A stretch of DNA of 64,000 bases from Hymenobacter sp. BT559 (GTDB lineage Bacteria; Bacteroidota; Bacteroidia; Cytophagales; Hymenobacteraceae). The notes below the pieces were generated by a model. It saw only the letters and a program-made list of their open reading frames with translations. It searched no databases and was not told the DNA's origin. The stretch lies in contig NZ_JAELXV010000007.1 in assembly GCF_016427535.1 (NCBI RefSeq), forward strand, positions 124,001 through 188,000, read 5' to 3'. This document shows positions 53,101 to 59,935 of this stretch, piece by piece; within the stretch, counting starts at the first letter, position 1, and every line of letters starts with the position of its first letter. The position numbers were made by a program, and so were the translations under genes.

Positions 53101-55022
53101 TAGTGGGCGACACCCGGGCCATTGGCGGCTCGTATCGCAACGTGACCGTGACCAGCACCGGGTCGGTGTCGCTCTCGGATAACCTTACCATCTATGGCAC
53201 GATGACCGTGGCCAGCGGCGGCGCGGTGCGCACCGATGACGTGGCCTACTACATCCAGGGTCCGGGCCGCTTCGTGCTGTCGGCCGGGGCTACGCTCATC
53301 GAGCCCAACATAGCCGGCATTACCATCAACGGCAGTGGCGGCTTCTTTTTCTCCCGCACCAGCCAGCTGCAGCTCAGCACCGATGCCAACTATGTGTTTG
53401 CAGGGGCCGGTACTCAGCAAACCGGCGCGCTAATGCCACTGCGGGCCCGCAACGTGACGGTGAACAACAACCGCAGCGTTCTCCTTACTCGCAACCTGAC
53501 GGTGGCCCAGGTGCTACGCCTCCAGCGCGGTAATCTCACCCTCAACGGCAATTCGCTGCTGCTGCCCTCGTCGGCCGCAGGCACTGCCCTAGTCGATAAC
53601 ACGGGGGGCGTGGTAACTGGCGCTACAGCCAGCATGCAGCGCTCCCTCACGGGCGGCGTTACGGGACCGGCCTACCGCCACTACAGCTCGCCCGTGACCG
53701 CGCTGCCGTTTGACAGCCTGCGCACAGGCGGCACCGCGCCCGTAGTGAATGCGGCGTATAACACCAGCGCAACGCCGGGCGCGACTACTCCCTTTCCCAC
53801 GGTATTTGGCTACGACGAAAGCCGCATTGCGACAACTACTTCTTCGTATAGCGACTTCGACAAAGGCTGGTTCTCACCGGCCAGCCTCAGCGAAACCATG
53901 CAGCCCAACCGCGGCTACACCGTAAATGCGCCGGCCACCGGCACGCCAGTGCGCTTCACGGGCACCTTTAACACGGGCGCCCAAAACTCGGGCGAGCTCA
54001 CACGCGGCACCAGCGCCGATGCCGGCTGGCAACTCCTAGGTAACCCCTACCCCTCGCCACTCGACTGGAGCACCGTTACGCCTACCCAGCGCCCTGGCCT
54101 GGATGCGGCCATGTCCGTCTTCCAGAGCACCGGCCAGTACGCGGGCACCTACCGCTCGTATGTGAATGGCATCGGTGGCACCGCTGCCCAAATCGAAGCT
54201 GGCTCGGGCTACTTTGTGCGCGTGACCGCGCCCGGCACCAACGGCGCCGTTAACCTGACCAATGCCAACCGGGTCACCACCTTTGGCAGCCAGAACGCCT
54301 TTGGCCGTACCACTGCCGATGTGCGCCCGCAGTTGCAACTGCGCGTGGCGGGCGCGGGCCTCAGCGACGATGCTTACCTCTATGTCGAAGCCGGCGCGAC
54401 GACCAGCGTCGATGCCGAGTACGATGCCGTAAAGATTCCGAATCCGACAGGCCTGAACCTGGCCTCGCTTGTGGGCACCACGCCGCTGGCCATCCAGGGC
54501 CTGCCCACGCTGGTCGGCACCGCCGAAGTAGTGCTACCGCTGGCGCTAGCTGCGCCCGCCGCTGGCAGCTATACCTTCGAGGTAGCTGACCTCGCCAACT
54601 TCGGCGCCACGACGCTGTACTTGCGCGATGCGGCTACCGGTACTCAGCAGGCCTTGGCGGCAGGCACGCGCTACAGCTTTACACTGGCTACTGCCGCGGC
54701 GGGCCGTGGGCGCTTTGCGCTGGTGCTGCGCCCATCTGCCACGCTGGCCACCCAGGGCCCGCTGGCCCCGGCCCAAGTCACGGTCTATCCTAATCCGGCC
54801 CGCGTTAGCTTCACGGTAGAGGTACCGGCCGTGCCCGCCGCCAACCGGGTAGAAGCTGAGCTACTCAATACCCTAGGGCAGGTGGTGCGCCGACAGTCGG
54901 TGGCACTGCCCACCAGCGGCGCGCACTTCACGGTGCCCACCGCCGGGCTGGTAACCGGGGTTTACACGCTACGCTTGCAGGCGGGCGCATCCACCATCAT
55001 CAAGCGCGTCGTTATCGAATAA
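50124..55022 (+). CDS. Large secreted reprolysin-like metalloprotease with T9SS C-terminal signal
   Basis: A 1632-residue exported protein. A signal peptide (GALGLLLTFGAQAQ) is followed by a propeptide-like region and a zinc metalloprotease domain (about 215-445) with HEIGHQCGGSH from H365, of the M12B/reprolysin type seen in many Bacteroidota secreted enzymes. After it come Ig-like repeats (about 455-690), two fibronectin-III units (CAAPTDLSVSAITATSATVGF and CPDITNLAVSAITNTSATVTF), a beta-sandwich domain near 860-1000 and a long Ser/Thr/Gly-rich region. The last 80 residues are a type IX secretion sorting domain (VTVYPNPA, then GVYTLRLQAG, ending IIKRVVIE). It is expected on the surface or in the medium. 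The ATG at 50124 was preferred over a TTG at 50067. Confidence 0.92.
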   Translation: MLHHYLRLLIAYARRSAGGMGIAPLLLGALGLLLTFGAQAQQGPAPASFFTDDAGARRVAATSPAAAALTASRALTLNEPGLRTALATAPLESRGSAIKPLIITLPLPDGTNTRFAVRESPIMAPKLAAKFPNIKTYVGVGLDDPHATVRLDLTPRGFHAQVLSSKTGDFFIDPAAKADTQHYLSFWKRAMPGRQFECNTKEEGALRPDAGKGADNTAGRTSGPVLRTYRLAMAATAEYTAYHGGTVALGLAAIVTSVNRVVGVYEKELAVRFVLVDDNASLVYTDAATDPFDNDNDNNALLAQNQINTDAIIGTAGYDIGHVFSTASGGVAGLGVVCRDGLKAQGTTGTRTPIGDAFDIDYVAHEIGHQCGGSHTFDSTTGSCGGGNRSGNTAFEPGSGTTIMAYAGICGATNTQLNSDAYFHVGSYDQILAYLGSTSCAATASTGNAPPSISLPTSGLVLPIGTPFKLTANAYDTDGDALTYNWEEYDLTPNGAASLDAPQVDGVTMPLFRSFSPVASPTRYFPRLSDLVNNTTSLSERLPTVTRELRFRVTVRDQHNGPLGIIGGVNSSAIVSLNSTRAAGPFVVSAPNTAAVTWAGGSTQPVTWDVAGTNANGVNCATVNIRLSTDGGLTYPTVLLASAPNNGSATVTVPSVATTTARIMVEAADNYFFDISNANFTITAPAAACAAPTDLSVSAITATSATVGFMASSSATSYVVTTSPATTTQTVTTSPVSLTGLAPGVNYTVSIAASCAAGATATTASVSFATTPPPVCPDITNLAVSAITNTSATVTFTPAAATTTYTITTTPVTTTQTITGSLINLVGLTPGTAYTVNVVSNCAGGGTTTSTVDFGTIPSNDECTAAISLTPSMTCTGTNGTVTGATESIASSSCSGASANDVWYSFVATAAPLHIVQLDSPFDGVLEVMTGDCGTLSSLSCADAEGSGTETIGLTSLTAGTRYYVRVYPYTTSATEVVSGTFTLCVTSIGDLVVGDTRAIGGSYRNVTVTSTGSVSLSDNLTIYGTMTVASGGAVRTDDVAYYIQGPGRFVLSAGATLIEPNIAGITINGSGGFFFSRTSQLQLSTDANYVFAGAGTQQTGALMPLRARNVTVNNNRSVLLTRNLTVAQVLRLQRGNLTLNGNSLLLPSSAAGTALVDNTGGVVTGATASMQRSLTGGVTGPAYRHYSSPVTALPFDSLRTGGTAPVVNAAYNTSATPGATTPFPTVFGYDESRIATTTSSYSDFDKGWFSPASLSETMQPNRGYTVNAPATGTPVRFTGTFNTGAQNSGELTRGTSADAGWQLLGNPYPSPLDWSTVTPTQRPGLDAAMSVFQSTGQYAGTYRSYVNGIGGTAAQIEAGSGYFVRVTAPGTNGAVNLTNANRVTTFGSQNAFGRTTADVRPQLQLRVAGAGLSDDAYLYVEAGATTSVDAEYDAVKIPNPTGLNLASLVGTTPLAIQGLPTLVGTAEVVLPLALAAPAAGSYTFEVADLANFGATTLYLRDAATGTQQALAAGTRYSFTLATAAAGRGRFALVLRPSATLATQGPLAPAQVTVYPNPARVSFTVEVPAVPAANRVEAELLNTLGQVVRRQSVALPTSGAHFTVPTAGLVTGVYTLRLQAGASTIIKRVVIE

Positions 55023-55052
55023 TTTGATGACAGTGGCCTCGCGGCCTGTACC

Positions 55053-55090
55053 AAAAAAAGCGTCCTGGCTAGTAGCCAGGGCGCTTTTTT
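55053..55090 (+). terminator. Rho-independent terminator after the metalloprotease
   Basis: AAAAAAGCGTCCTGGCT pairs with AGCCAGGGCGCTTTTTT (one G-T pair) around AGT, with a T run. Confidence 0.92.
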
Positions 55091-55130
55091 TATTTTGTTC
55101 AATGCACTAGCCTTTGTACCCTAGGTGCAC

Positions 55131-55165
55131 AAAAAAGTCTCACTGTAGTCAGCGAGGCTTTTTTT
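55131..55165 (-). terminator. Hairpin next to attL, probably the displaced tRNA-Phe terminator
   Basis: AAAAAAGTCTCACTG and CAGCGAGGCTTTTTTT pair with two G-T pairs. Read on the minus strand it has a terminal T run. It directly follows the 15-bp tRNA-Phe remnant at 55166-55180, the place where the tRNA terminator should be before insertion. Confidence 0.75.
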
Positions 55166-55180
55166 GTGGCAACAGTTGGA
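55166..55180. repeat. attL-like direct repeat, 3' end of tRNA-Phe
   Basis: GTGGCAACAGTTGGA is identical to 59739-59753, which covers the 3' end of the intact tRNA-Phe gene. Flanking bases differ on both sides. This marks one end of the integrated element. Confidence 0.85.
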
Positions 55181-55334
55181 GCCTACGCTATGCAGGGCTA
55201 TGCTGCATCATGTCATTTCTACTAGCTACGGGCTGAAACCATGTTATCATTTCTTACCTGTGCTATCCTCTGGCTGCACCGAAGTTCGCACACTTTCGGA
55301 AGGAGTGTGCGAAGTGTGCGAAGCTGCCAGCTTC

Positions 55335-55690
55335 TCAAAGGCTGAAAGCGTCTGCGTGTCGCGCGGCCTCCCTCGTCTTGGCATAACGGCGCGTCACCTG
55401 AATATTCTGGTGGCCGAGGTTGAGCTGCACGGTACCTAGGTCGGCCCCACCATCGAGCAGCAAGGTAGCATAGGTATAGCGGGCGGTGTGCGAGGTGATG
55501 ACCTCGTGCATCAGCCAGTGCTTCTCAATGCGCACCGTGCCCTTGTAGCTTACATCGAGCACGGGCCGGTCAATGCCGGCAAGCTTAGCCACCTTCTTGA
55601 TATCGCGGTTGAAGTCCTGCAGGCAGCTCACTGGCAGCCGGCCGCCGTATCGCTCCCAAATGTCCTGGGCTACGGGTGGGCCGCTTCGCT
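55335..55690 (-). pseudogene. Tyrosine recombinase (integrase), C-terminal fragment
   Basis: The frame encodes the C-terminal ~115 residues of a Bacteroidota phage/transposon integrase: LQDFNRDIKKVAKLAGIDRP, then SHTARYTYATLLLDGGAD with the second catalytic Arg, LGHQN with the His, and VTRRYAKT with the nucleophile Tyr. The upstream half (core-binding domain and first catalytic Arg) is missing; an in-frame stop lies just beyond 55700 and no good start exists there. The first ATG/GTG-type start inside the frame is near 55631. It sits 155 bases from attL, the normal place for an integrase. Confidence 0.88.
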
Positions 55691-55691
55691 G

Positions 55692-55919
55692 CTGGCTGGC
55701 ATTCGCAAGTACGACTTAGCCAGGTACGACCTAATTCCAGGGGTCACTAACACGGCCCTAGCTCGTGAGCTATTCCCATTGCCGGCCAAAGCTATTCAAG
55801 CTGGGCTGCTGGAACTAGGCTTTGACCTAGGCCCGGCGGGCGTCGACGGCAAGCTGGGTCCGGCTTCACTAGCTGCTATCAACAAGGCCACCGCCAACAA
55901 GCTACTGGCTGCCATTTAA
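55692..55919 (+). pseudogene. Endolysin-like C-terminal fragment (peptidoglycan-binding domain)
   Basis: The last ~60 residues (LPAKAIQAGLLELGFDLGPAGVDGKLGPASLAAINKATANKLL) match the peptidoglycan-binding end of phage/GH108-type lysozymes, with the GVDGKLGPASLAAIN motif. The catalytic N-terminal domain is absent. The frame continues upstream only as antisense of the integrase fragment, so the two truncated genes meet head to head near 55690. This is what a single deletion across a prophage would leave. Confidence 0.7.
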
Positions 55920-55941
55920 ATCATTTACTTCTTTTTCTGCC

Positions 55942-56106
55942 ATGACAAAGTACCTCCTCACCGCCGCCGTCTGGGCCGCGCTGAGCTATCCCATCTATCA
56001 ATTCATTGCGCCCTGGGCCGTCATCGTGTACGGCGTGGTATCGCTCATCTGCCTGCTCGTATGGGCTGGCACCCGCAAGGGCTCGACGATTAAGCGCAAT
56101 GGCTAG
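55942..56106 (+). CDS. Small two-helix membrane protein, phage-associated
   Basis: A 54-residue protein with two hydrophobic segments (YLLTAAVWAALSYPIYQFIA and WAVIVYGVVSLICLLVWAG) and a basic C-terminus (RKGSTIKRNG). It lies between an endolysin remnant and another membrane protein, so a holin or spanin-like role is a reasonable guess only. It overlaps the next gene by 8 bases. Confidence 0.6.
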   Translation: MTKYLLTAAVWAALSYPIYQFIAPWAVIVYGVVSLICLLVWAGTRKGSTIKRNG

Positions 56107-56557
56107 CCTGCTCTTCGCCCTCTATACCATCCTGAACGGGGCGCAGCAGGGCATCATTACCTGGCTGTTCCGCGAGTACGTACCCGAGAAGCGCAAGGAC
56201 TGGGTACATGCGGCGCTGCACTACGGCGGCGTGCTCATCTACCTGCTCATTGTGGGCTACCTGGTCTACCTCACCCCCAACCCCTCCCCCCTAGGGGTGG
56301 GGGTGCTGCTAGCCGAGGCCACGGCCGCCCGGATGCTGCTCTTCGACCCGTGCCTAAGCTTGAGCCAGTCGTGGTTCAACTACCGTGAGGGCCGACTAGC
56401 TGAGCCGCTGTTTAAGGTGGGTACCATCGCGCTACTCGACCGGGCCCTGCGCTGGCTAGCTGGCGAGTTGGGCATGAAGCCAGAGCACCTGCGGCTAGTG
56501 GTGTGGGTGGTGAGCTTGGTAGGTGCTATCCTCCTAGCTATCCTCATTTCGCGCTAG
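56099..56557 (+). CDS. Membrane protein of unknown function in the prophage remnant
   Basis: A 152-residue protein with several hydrophobic segments (SLLFALYTILNGAQQGIITWLF, GGVLIYLLIVGYLVYL, LVVWVVSLVGAILLAILIS) and a middle part FDPCLSLSQSWFNYREGRL. It starts 8 bases inside the previous small membrane gene, indicating a lysis-module-like pair. I recognise no family. A terminator follows. Confidence 0.65.
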   Translation: MASLLFALYTILNGAQQGIITWLFREYVPEKRKDWVHAALHYGGVLIYLLIVGYLVYLTPNPSPLGVGVLLAEATAARMLLFDPCLSLSQSWFNYREGRLAEPLFKVGTIALLDRALRWLAGELGMKPEHLRLVVWVVSLVGAILLAILISR

Positions 56558-56586
56558 CTATCCACACAGCTTTCCACATTTCCATT

Positions 56587-56620
56587 AAAAAGGCCAGCCC
56601 TATCAGGGCTGGCCTTTTTA
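56587..56620 (+). terminator. Rho-independent terminator
   Basis: AAAAAGGCCAGCCCT and AGGGCTGGCCTTTTT pair perfectly around ATC. It ends the plus-strand gene group of the element. Confidence 0.93.
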
Positions 56621-56700
56621 GATTGTGAACTTAGAAAAGCAGCGCGCTGCCTTTCTGCTATAAATATAAAAGCCCCGACCTGACCGGCCGGGCTCTGCCT

Positions 56701-56907
56701 CTATTTCCTTTCGGTAGTTATAAGCACTGTTAGCAATACATTCTTGCCGTCGGGGGCAAAAGCCGTGCTTTGTTGAACACTCAATATTCTTTGACCTGGG
56801 AAGTTTCTGAAAAACTGTGACATTATATTGCTGAAAGCCTTATTTGTCCCATCTACAGGGCATAGTTCCGAAAGCAGTGTAAATGCTGGTGCTGGTTGGT
56901 CGGCCAT
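56701..56907 (-). CDS. Small hypothetical protein
   Basis: A 68-residue protein: helical N-terminal half (NKAFSNIMSQFFRNF) followed by GQRILSVQQSTAF and NVLLTVLITTE strands. The helix-strand-strand layout is like that of small phage or sporulation (Cse60-like) proteins, but the match is weak. It is AT-richer than the chromosome and lies in the element between the lysis-like genes and the cargo cassette. Confidence 0.5.
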   Translation of the reverse strand: MADQPAPAFTLLSELCPVDGTNKAFSNIMSQFFRNFPGQRILSVQQSTAFAPDGKNVLLTVLITTERK

Positions 56908-56939
56908 AAGAATTGAAGATTATGAAATCCTAATATAAC

Positions 56940-57166
56940 TCACGCCTTCCTAAACCACTTCCCATACTGCTCCTTGGTCAACACCAGTGGCGGCGCCCCC
57001 GGGCTCACGTGCTCGTGGTGATTCATAGCAATGGCTACGCTGCCATCCTCCCGATGCTCGACGTGCGCAGCTCATAGGTGCGGCCTAGGCGAAAGCCAGC
57101 GTAGCCGTCGCCCACAATGGTGGCCGACTCGCCAATGAAGGTGCGGGTTTCGGTAGTAGTGTTCAT
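56940..57166 (-). pseudogene. Small phage-type gene broken by a frameshift
   Basis: From the ATG at 57166 the frame reads MNTTTETRTFIGESATIVGD then GYAGFRLGRTYELRT and runs into a stop after a few odd residues. The next frame continues sensibly: VEHREDGSVAIAMNHHEH, then PLVLTKEQYGKWFRKA and a stop at 56940. A single-base change near 57065 would join them into ~75 residues of the common small 'GxRxGxxYxL' phage protein type. A sequencing error is an alternative. Confidence 0.65.
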
Positions 57167-57211
57167 GGTGCAAATAAAAGCCCCGCTGGTGGGCGGGGCC
57201 TCTTACTTTAT

Positions 57212-57898
57212 TCAGCTTGCAGCGGTAGATGCTTGTTCAGCTTTCTTCTTAGCTTCTGCAGCCTCTTCCTTTGCTTTAACAATCTTTTTTGCATCCTCTA
57301 CAAAATCTGTAGTGGGCAAATAACTCTCAGGAGAAGCTAAATCCCTTGGAATGTTAGTGGGTAGGCCAACGCGCATGTATAGTGTCGCATAAGCTTGCGA
57401 CAAATGTTCTCTATACGGAGAATTTAGTCGCACAATTTTCTGCTGCCCCTTAAGCATCTGCTTGACAATAGCAGTATTTAAAGAGAATGGTCTATTGAGC
57501 GCAACTACCTGAAAGTCATTAAAACTTACTTTATTATCCTTATTAAGAAAATGGAAAGCAGAATAGCCTCCTTTTCTTAAGTTTTCGTAAGCCTTTTCTA
57601 CTATTTTCTTGGTATTGTGACCCTTCGCAGAATTTAATATATAATCATCGACGGTTTGTAGCCAAGAAGTAAATGGATAAATAGGGCAAAGCAATATCTC
57701 AGATGCTTCTTTCGAGCCAATATCACACGATTGAGTTATAATTACTGCATTCGTGTAAATAATATCAACTTCAAAATCCCCTCTATCAACGGAATCTAAG
57801 GTCAAATCATCTGGTAAAACGACGCGAGGGCAATTAAAAACCACGTCCCCTTGCATCAAAGTAGATTCTGGAGGAACGATTTGGTACCAGTCCGACAT
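57212..57898 (-). CDS. Cassette gene 3: unknown protein with SQSCD-like motif and coiled tail
   Basis: A 228-residue AT-rich gene. The N-terminal part reads QGDVVFNCPRVVLPDD, then IIYTNAVIITQSCDIGSKE with C58, then LLCPIYPF. Small proteins with this TQSCD(I/L) signature occur sporadically in bacteria, often in accessory regions; their function is not known to me. The last 35 residues are an Ala/Glu/Lys coiled coil. It is the last gene of the three-gene cassette, 11 bases from the middle gene. Confidence 0.7.
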   Translation of the reverse strand: MSDWYQIVPPESTLMQGDVVFNCPRVVLPDDLTLDSVDRGDFEVDIIYTNAVIITQSCDIGSKEASEILLCPIYPFTSWLQTVDDYILNSAKGHNTKKIVEKAYENLRKGGYSAFHFLNKDNKVSFNDFQVVALNRPFSLNTAIVKQMLKGQQKIVRLNSPYREHLSQAYATLYMRVGLPTNIPRDLASPESYLPTTDFVEDAKKIVKAKEEAAEAKKKAEQASTAAS

Positions 57899-57909
57899 CC
57901 GTATATCAA

Positions 57910-58413
57910 CTAAATGCTTAGGTCAATATTATATGACGTGAGCTCGGCCAAGTTGATATTAGAAGGAGTATCTACAGCCGTTTTACGTACTCGAACTCGT
58001 GCTTTATGTGACCGCTGAGGAATGAGGCCCATATCGCTAACAGGTGAGGCTTTAAAATCAGTATTATTTAAAGACACTTCTTGGTCTAATTCACTGATTT
58101 TATGGGCACGAATTTTTTGCTTTTTAGTGAATAACCTGGCCCTGAGAACCATTTTGCGAAACTCTTCTGACTCAGTTGTAGCTTGAAGTGCAGAATTCGT
58201 TGTCATAACCACGGAGGTAACATCAACTGATTGCGTGGCAAGCGATGGAATTGGTGCTGCTGTATTAAGCAATGCGCATAGTACCGCTAAGGGTAACTTA
58301 CGATTAACATTTGACAAGCCATTGTTCGAAGGACGCGTAAAGGAAGCAAAAGCATACGTTTGCTCGATTCGCGATACCTGGTCTATCGTGAGAACTTGAT
58401 CGAAGCGGTCCAT
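57910..58413 (-). CDS. Cassette gene 2: unknown protein
   Basis: A 167-residue protein that I do not recognise. It has a hydrophobic stretch (LPLAVLCALLNTAAPIPSLA, about 40-60) that is rather short for a clear membrane helix, a basic middle (KKQKIRAHKI) and a polar C-terminus. It lies between gene 1 (13-base gap) and gene 3 (11-base gap), so the three are almost surely one transcript. Base composition matches its two partners and not the chromosome. Confidence 0.65.
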   Translation of the reverse strand: MDRFDQVLTIDQVSRIEQTYAFASFTRPSNNGLSNVNRKLPLAVLCALLNTAAPIPSLATQSVDVTSVVMTTNSALQATTESEEFRKMVLRARLFTKKQKIRAHKISELDQEVSLNNTDFKASPVSDMGLIPQRSHKARVRVRKTAVDTPSNINLAELTSYNIDLSI

Positions 58414-58426
58414 GGCGTTTGTTTGT

Positions 58427-59239
58427 CTAGGTGGGAGAGGAGTCTATGTTCTTATTTATAATTTCTAACAATTCAGGATTTATAGACCAATTAAATACAT
58501 TGAATAATTCATCATTTATAGTTTGAAAAACTGCGTTCAGGTTAGAAAAGCTATTTTCTTCTGACGTATTTAGTATATCAATATCTAGTATAAATTCTCT
58601 ACTTTTATCGGGGCCAGGCTCTGGAGTAATACCGTATACCAAGTCTAAACGGTAGGGGTCATTTATAAATCTATAATTACTAACGCCTGAATACAGAAAC
58701 GCAGAAGCTGGCAGCGATGTTCCTGTTACGGTTAATAAATTGTGGTAAAGCGCTTTATAAAAGACTCCTAAGGAAAGGCTTAATTCTGTTGGAATTGCTA
58801 GAATATTTATCTTTCTAATTGATATTCTAGACAAATTTGTAAGACGTAAAGCTTCACCTATTCTATAAACAGATTTATCAAGGACTCCCTGAGTATGCTT
58901 GAAATTTACGTATTCGTTGCCTACTATAGTAAGAGTTAGTTCATCCTCTTTAATTGAGAATGTACTCTGTCCGCTTTGACTAATTAAAACTAGGTTATTT
59001 ACGTCAGTTGAGCCAACAGGACTAACAATGGGCGTTTTATCAACAAACTGTATTGCAAAATTCTGTTTTTTACGTTCCTGTGCGATAGGAAACGTGTCAA
59101 CTAGTAAATCTTGAAATTCTGCGAATCGAGCTGAGATGTCTGGGACGGATGGGAATCTAACCTGAAAAACAACAGTCTTAAGCAGATTTTGTCGCAAGAC
59201 AAAGTCATCCGTTCGTTGCGCAACAGGAAAACCGAACAT
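58427..59239 (-). CDS. Cassette gene 1: TIGR04255-like protein
   Basis: A 270-residue protein. NLLKTVVFQVRFPSVPDISARF near the start, LVDTFPIAQERKK, then LVLISQSGQSTFSIKEDELTLTIVGNEYVNFKH and a C-terminal HAIINDELFNVFNWSINPELLEII-like end follow the pattern of TIGR04255, a sporadically distributed family of unknown function. It is the promoter-proximal gene of the cassette and lies next to ~500 bases without genes. AT content is far above the flanking chromosome. The family call is from pattern memory only. Confidence 0.7.
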   Translation of the reverse strand: MFGFPVAQRTDDFVLRQNLLKTVVFQVRFPSVPDISARFAEFQDLLVDTFPIAQERKKQNFAIQFVDKTPIVSPVGSTDVNNLVLISQSGQSTFSIKEDELTLTIVGNEYVNFKHTQGVLDKSVYRIGEALRLTNLSRISIRKINILAIPTELSLSLGVFYKALYHNLLTVTGTSLPASAFLYSGVSNYRFINDPYRLDLVYGITPEPGPDKSREFILDIDILNTSEENSFSNLNAVFQTINDELFNVFNWSINPELLEIINKNIDSSPT

Positions 59240-59701
59240 ACTGAAATATAGTGGGTGGGTGCTAAAAAGTACAGGCCTAGGCTTTCATTGTACGTTACGC
59301 CCCACCCAAAGGATGAGCGCGGACTGTGCCGCAAGGTATGGGAATGAGGTCTGACGAATCAATAGGTACTGCTTCCACCATCCACATTCCAACCACTTTT
59401 TTTGATACAAAGGCTCTACGTTTAAGCAGGCTTGTTCGGATGTGTCCTCACTCAGTAAGCTGAGCGGTTGCGATACACTTTCTTCATCCGTACCTTATGC
59501 AAACCGTGTGCCCGAGAGAAGGCTATAGTGCTCGCATCATAAAAGGCGACTTGCACTTTGGATGTAGCTCATCGGAATAGCTCATAATATGGGCAAATAG
59601 CGTTGGCAAAAGTGAAAGTTCGGTGGCCTATTCAGAGCAGGATATTTGTGTTGTGATGACTTCAAGGGCTACCAATCAACACACTTATTCACACACTTAT
59701 T
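59240..59701. other. Gene-free region in front of the cargo cassette
   Basis: About 460 bases between the first cassette gene and the tRNA-Phe terminator. No frame above 60 residues looks like protein; the best (44 residues from 59339, plus strand) is not convincing. TATATTTC on the minus strand near 59245 resembles a -7 box but lies next to the start codon. An ncRNA or operator could be here but I cannot show it. Confidence 0.5.
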
Positions 59702-59737
59702 AAAAAACCCGCCCTAACGACGTGCTGGGGCGGGTTT
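59702..59737 (-). terminator. Terminator of tRNA-Phe, brought by the element
   Basis: AAACCCGCCC (59705-59714) pairs with GGGCGGGTTT (59728-59737); read on the minus strand it ends in a T run. It starts 2 bases after the tRNA 3' end. Confidence 0.85.
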
Positions 59738-59739
59738 CG

Positions 59740-59812
<73 letters not shown>

Positions 59813-59935
59813 GGGGTTTTCCGTAGACCACCTGAGCGGCTTGGGAGCGCAAAGGTACGCCAGAATGGTTACCACGCAAGTTTTTGCGCAATAATTTTTC
59901 TAACCCGGCTGTTTGCCCCCGCGAAAGTAGTCGTC

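Noticed and set aside
55285..55322. TTCGCACACT / AGTGTGCGAA repeats near the integrase as attachment-arm sites
   Set aside because: Short inverted and direct copies exist, but without a full integrase or related elements I cannot support a binding-site call.
59339..59463. 44-residue frame upstream of the cassette
   Set aside because: No start context and no similarity I recognise; could be chance.
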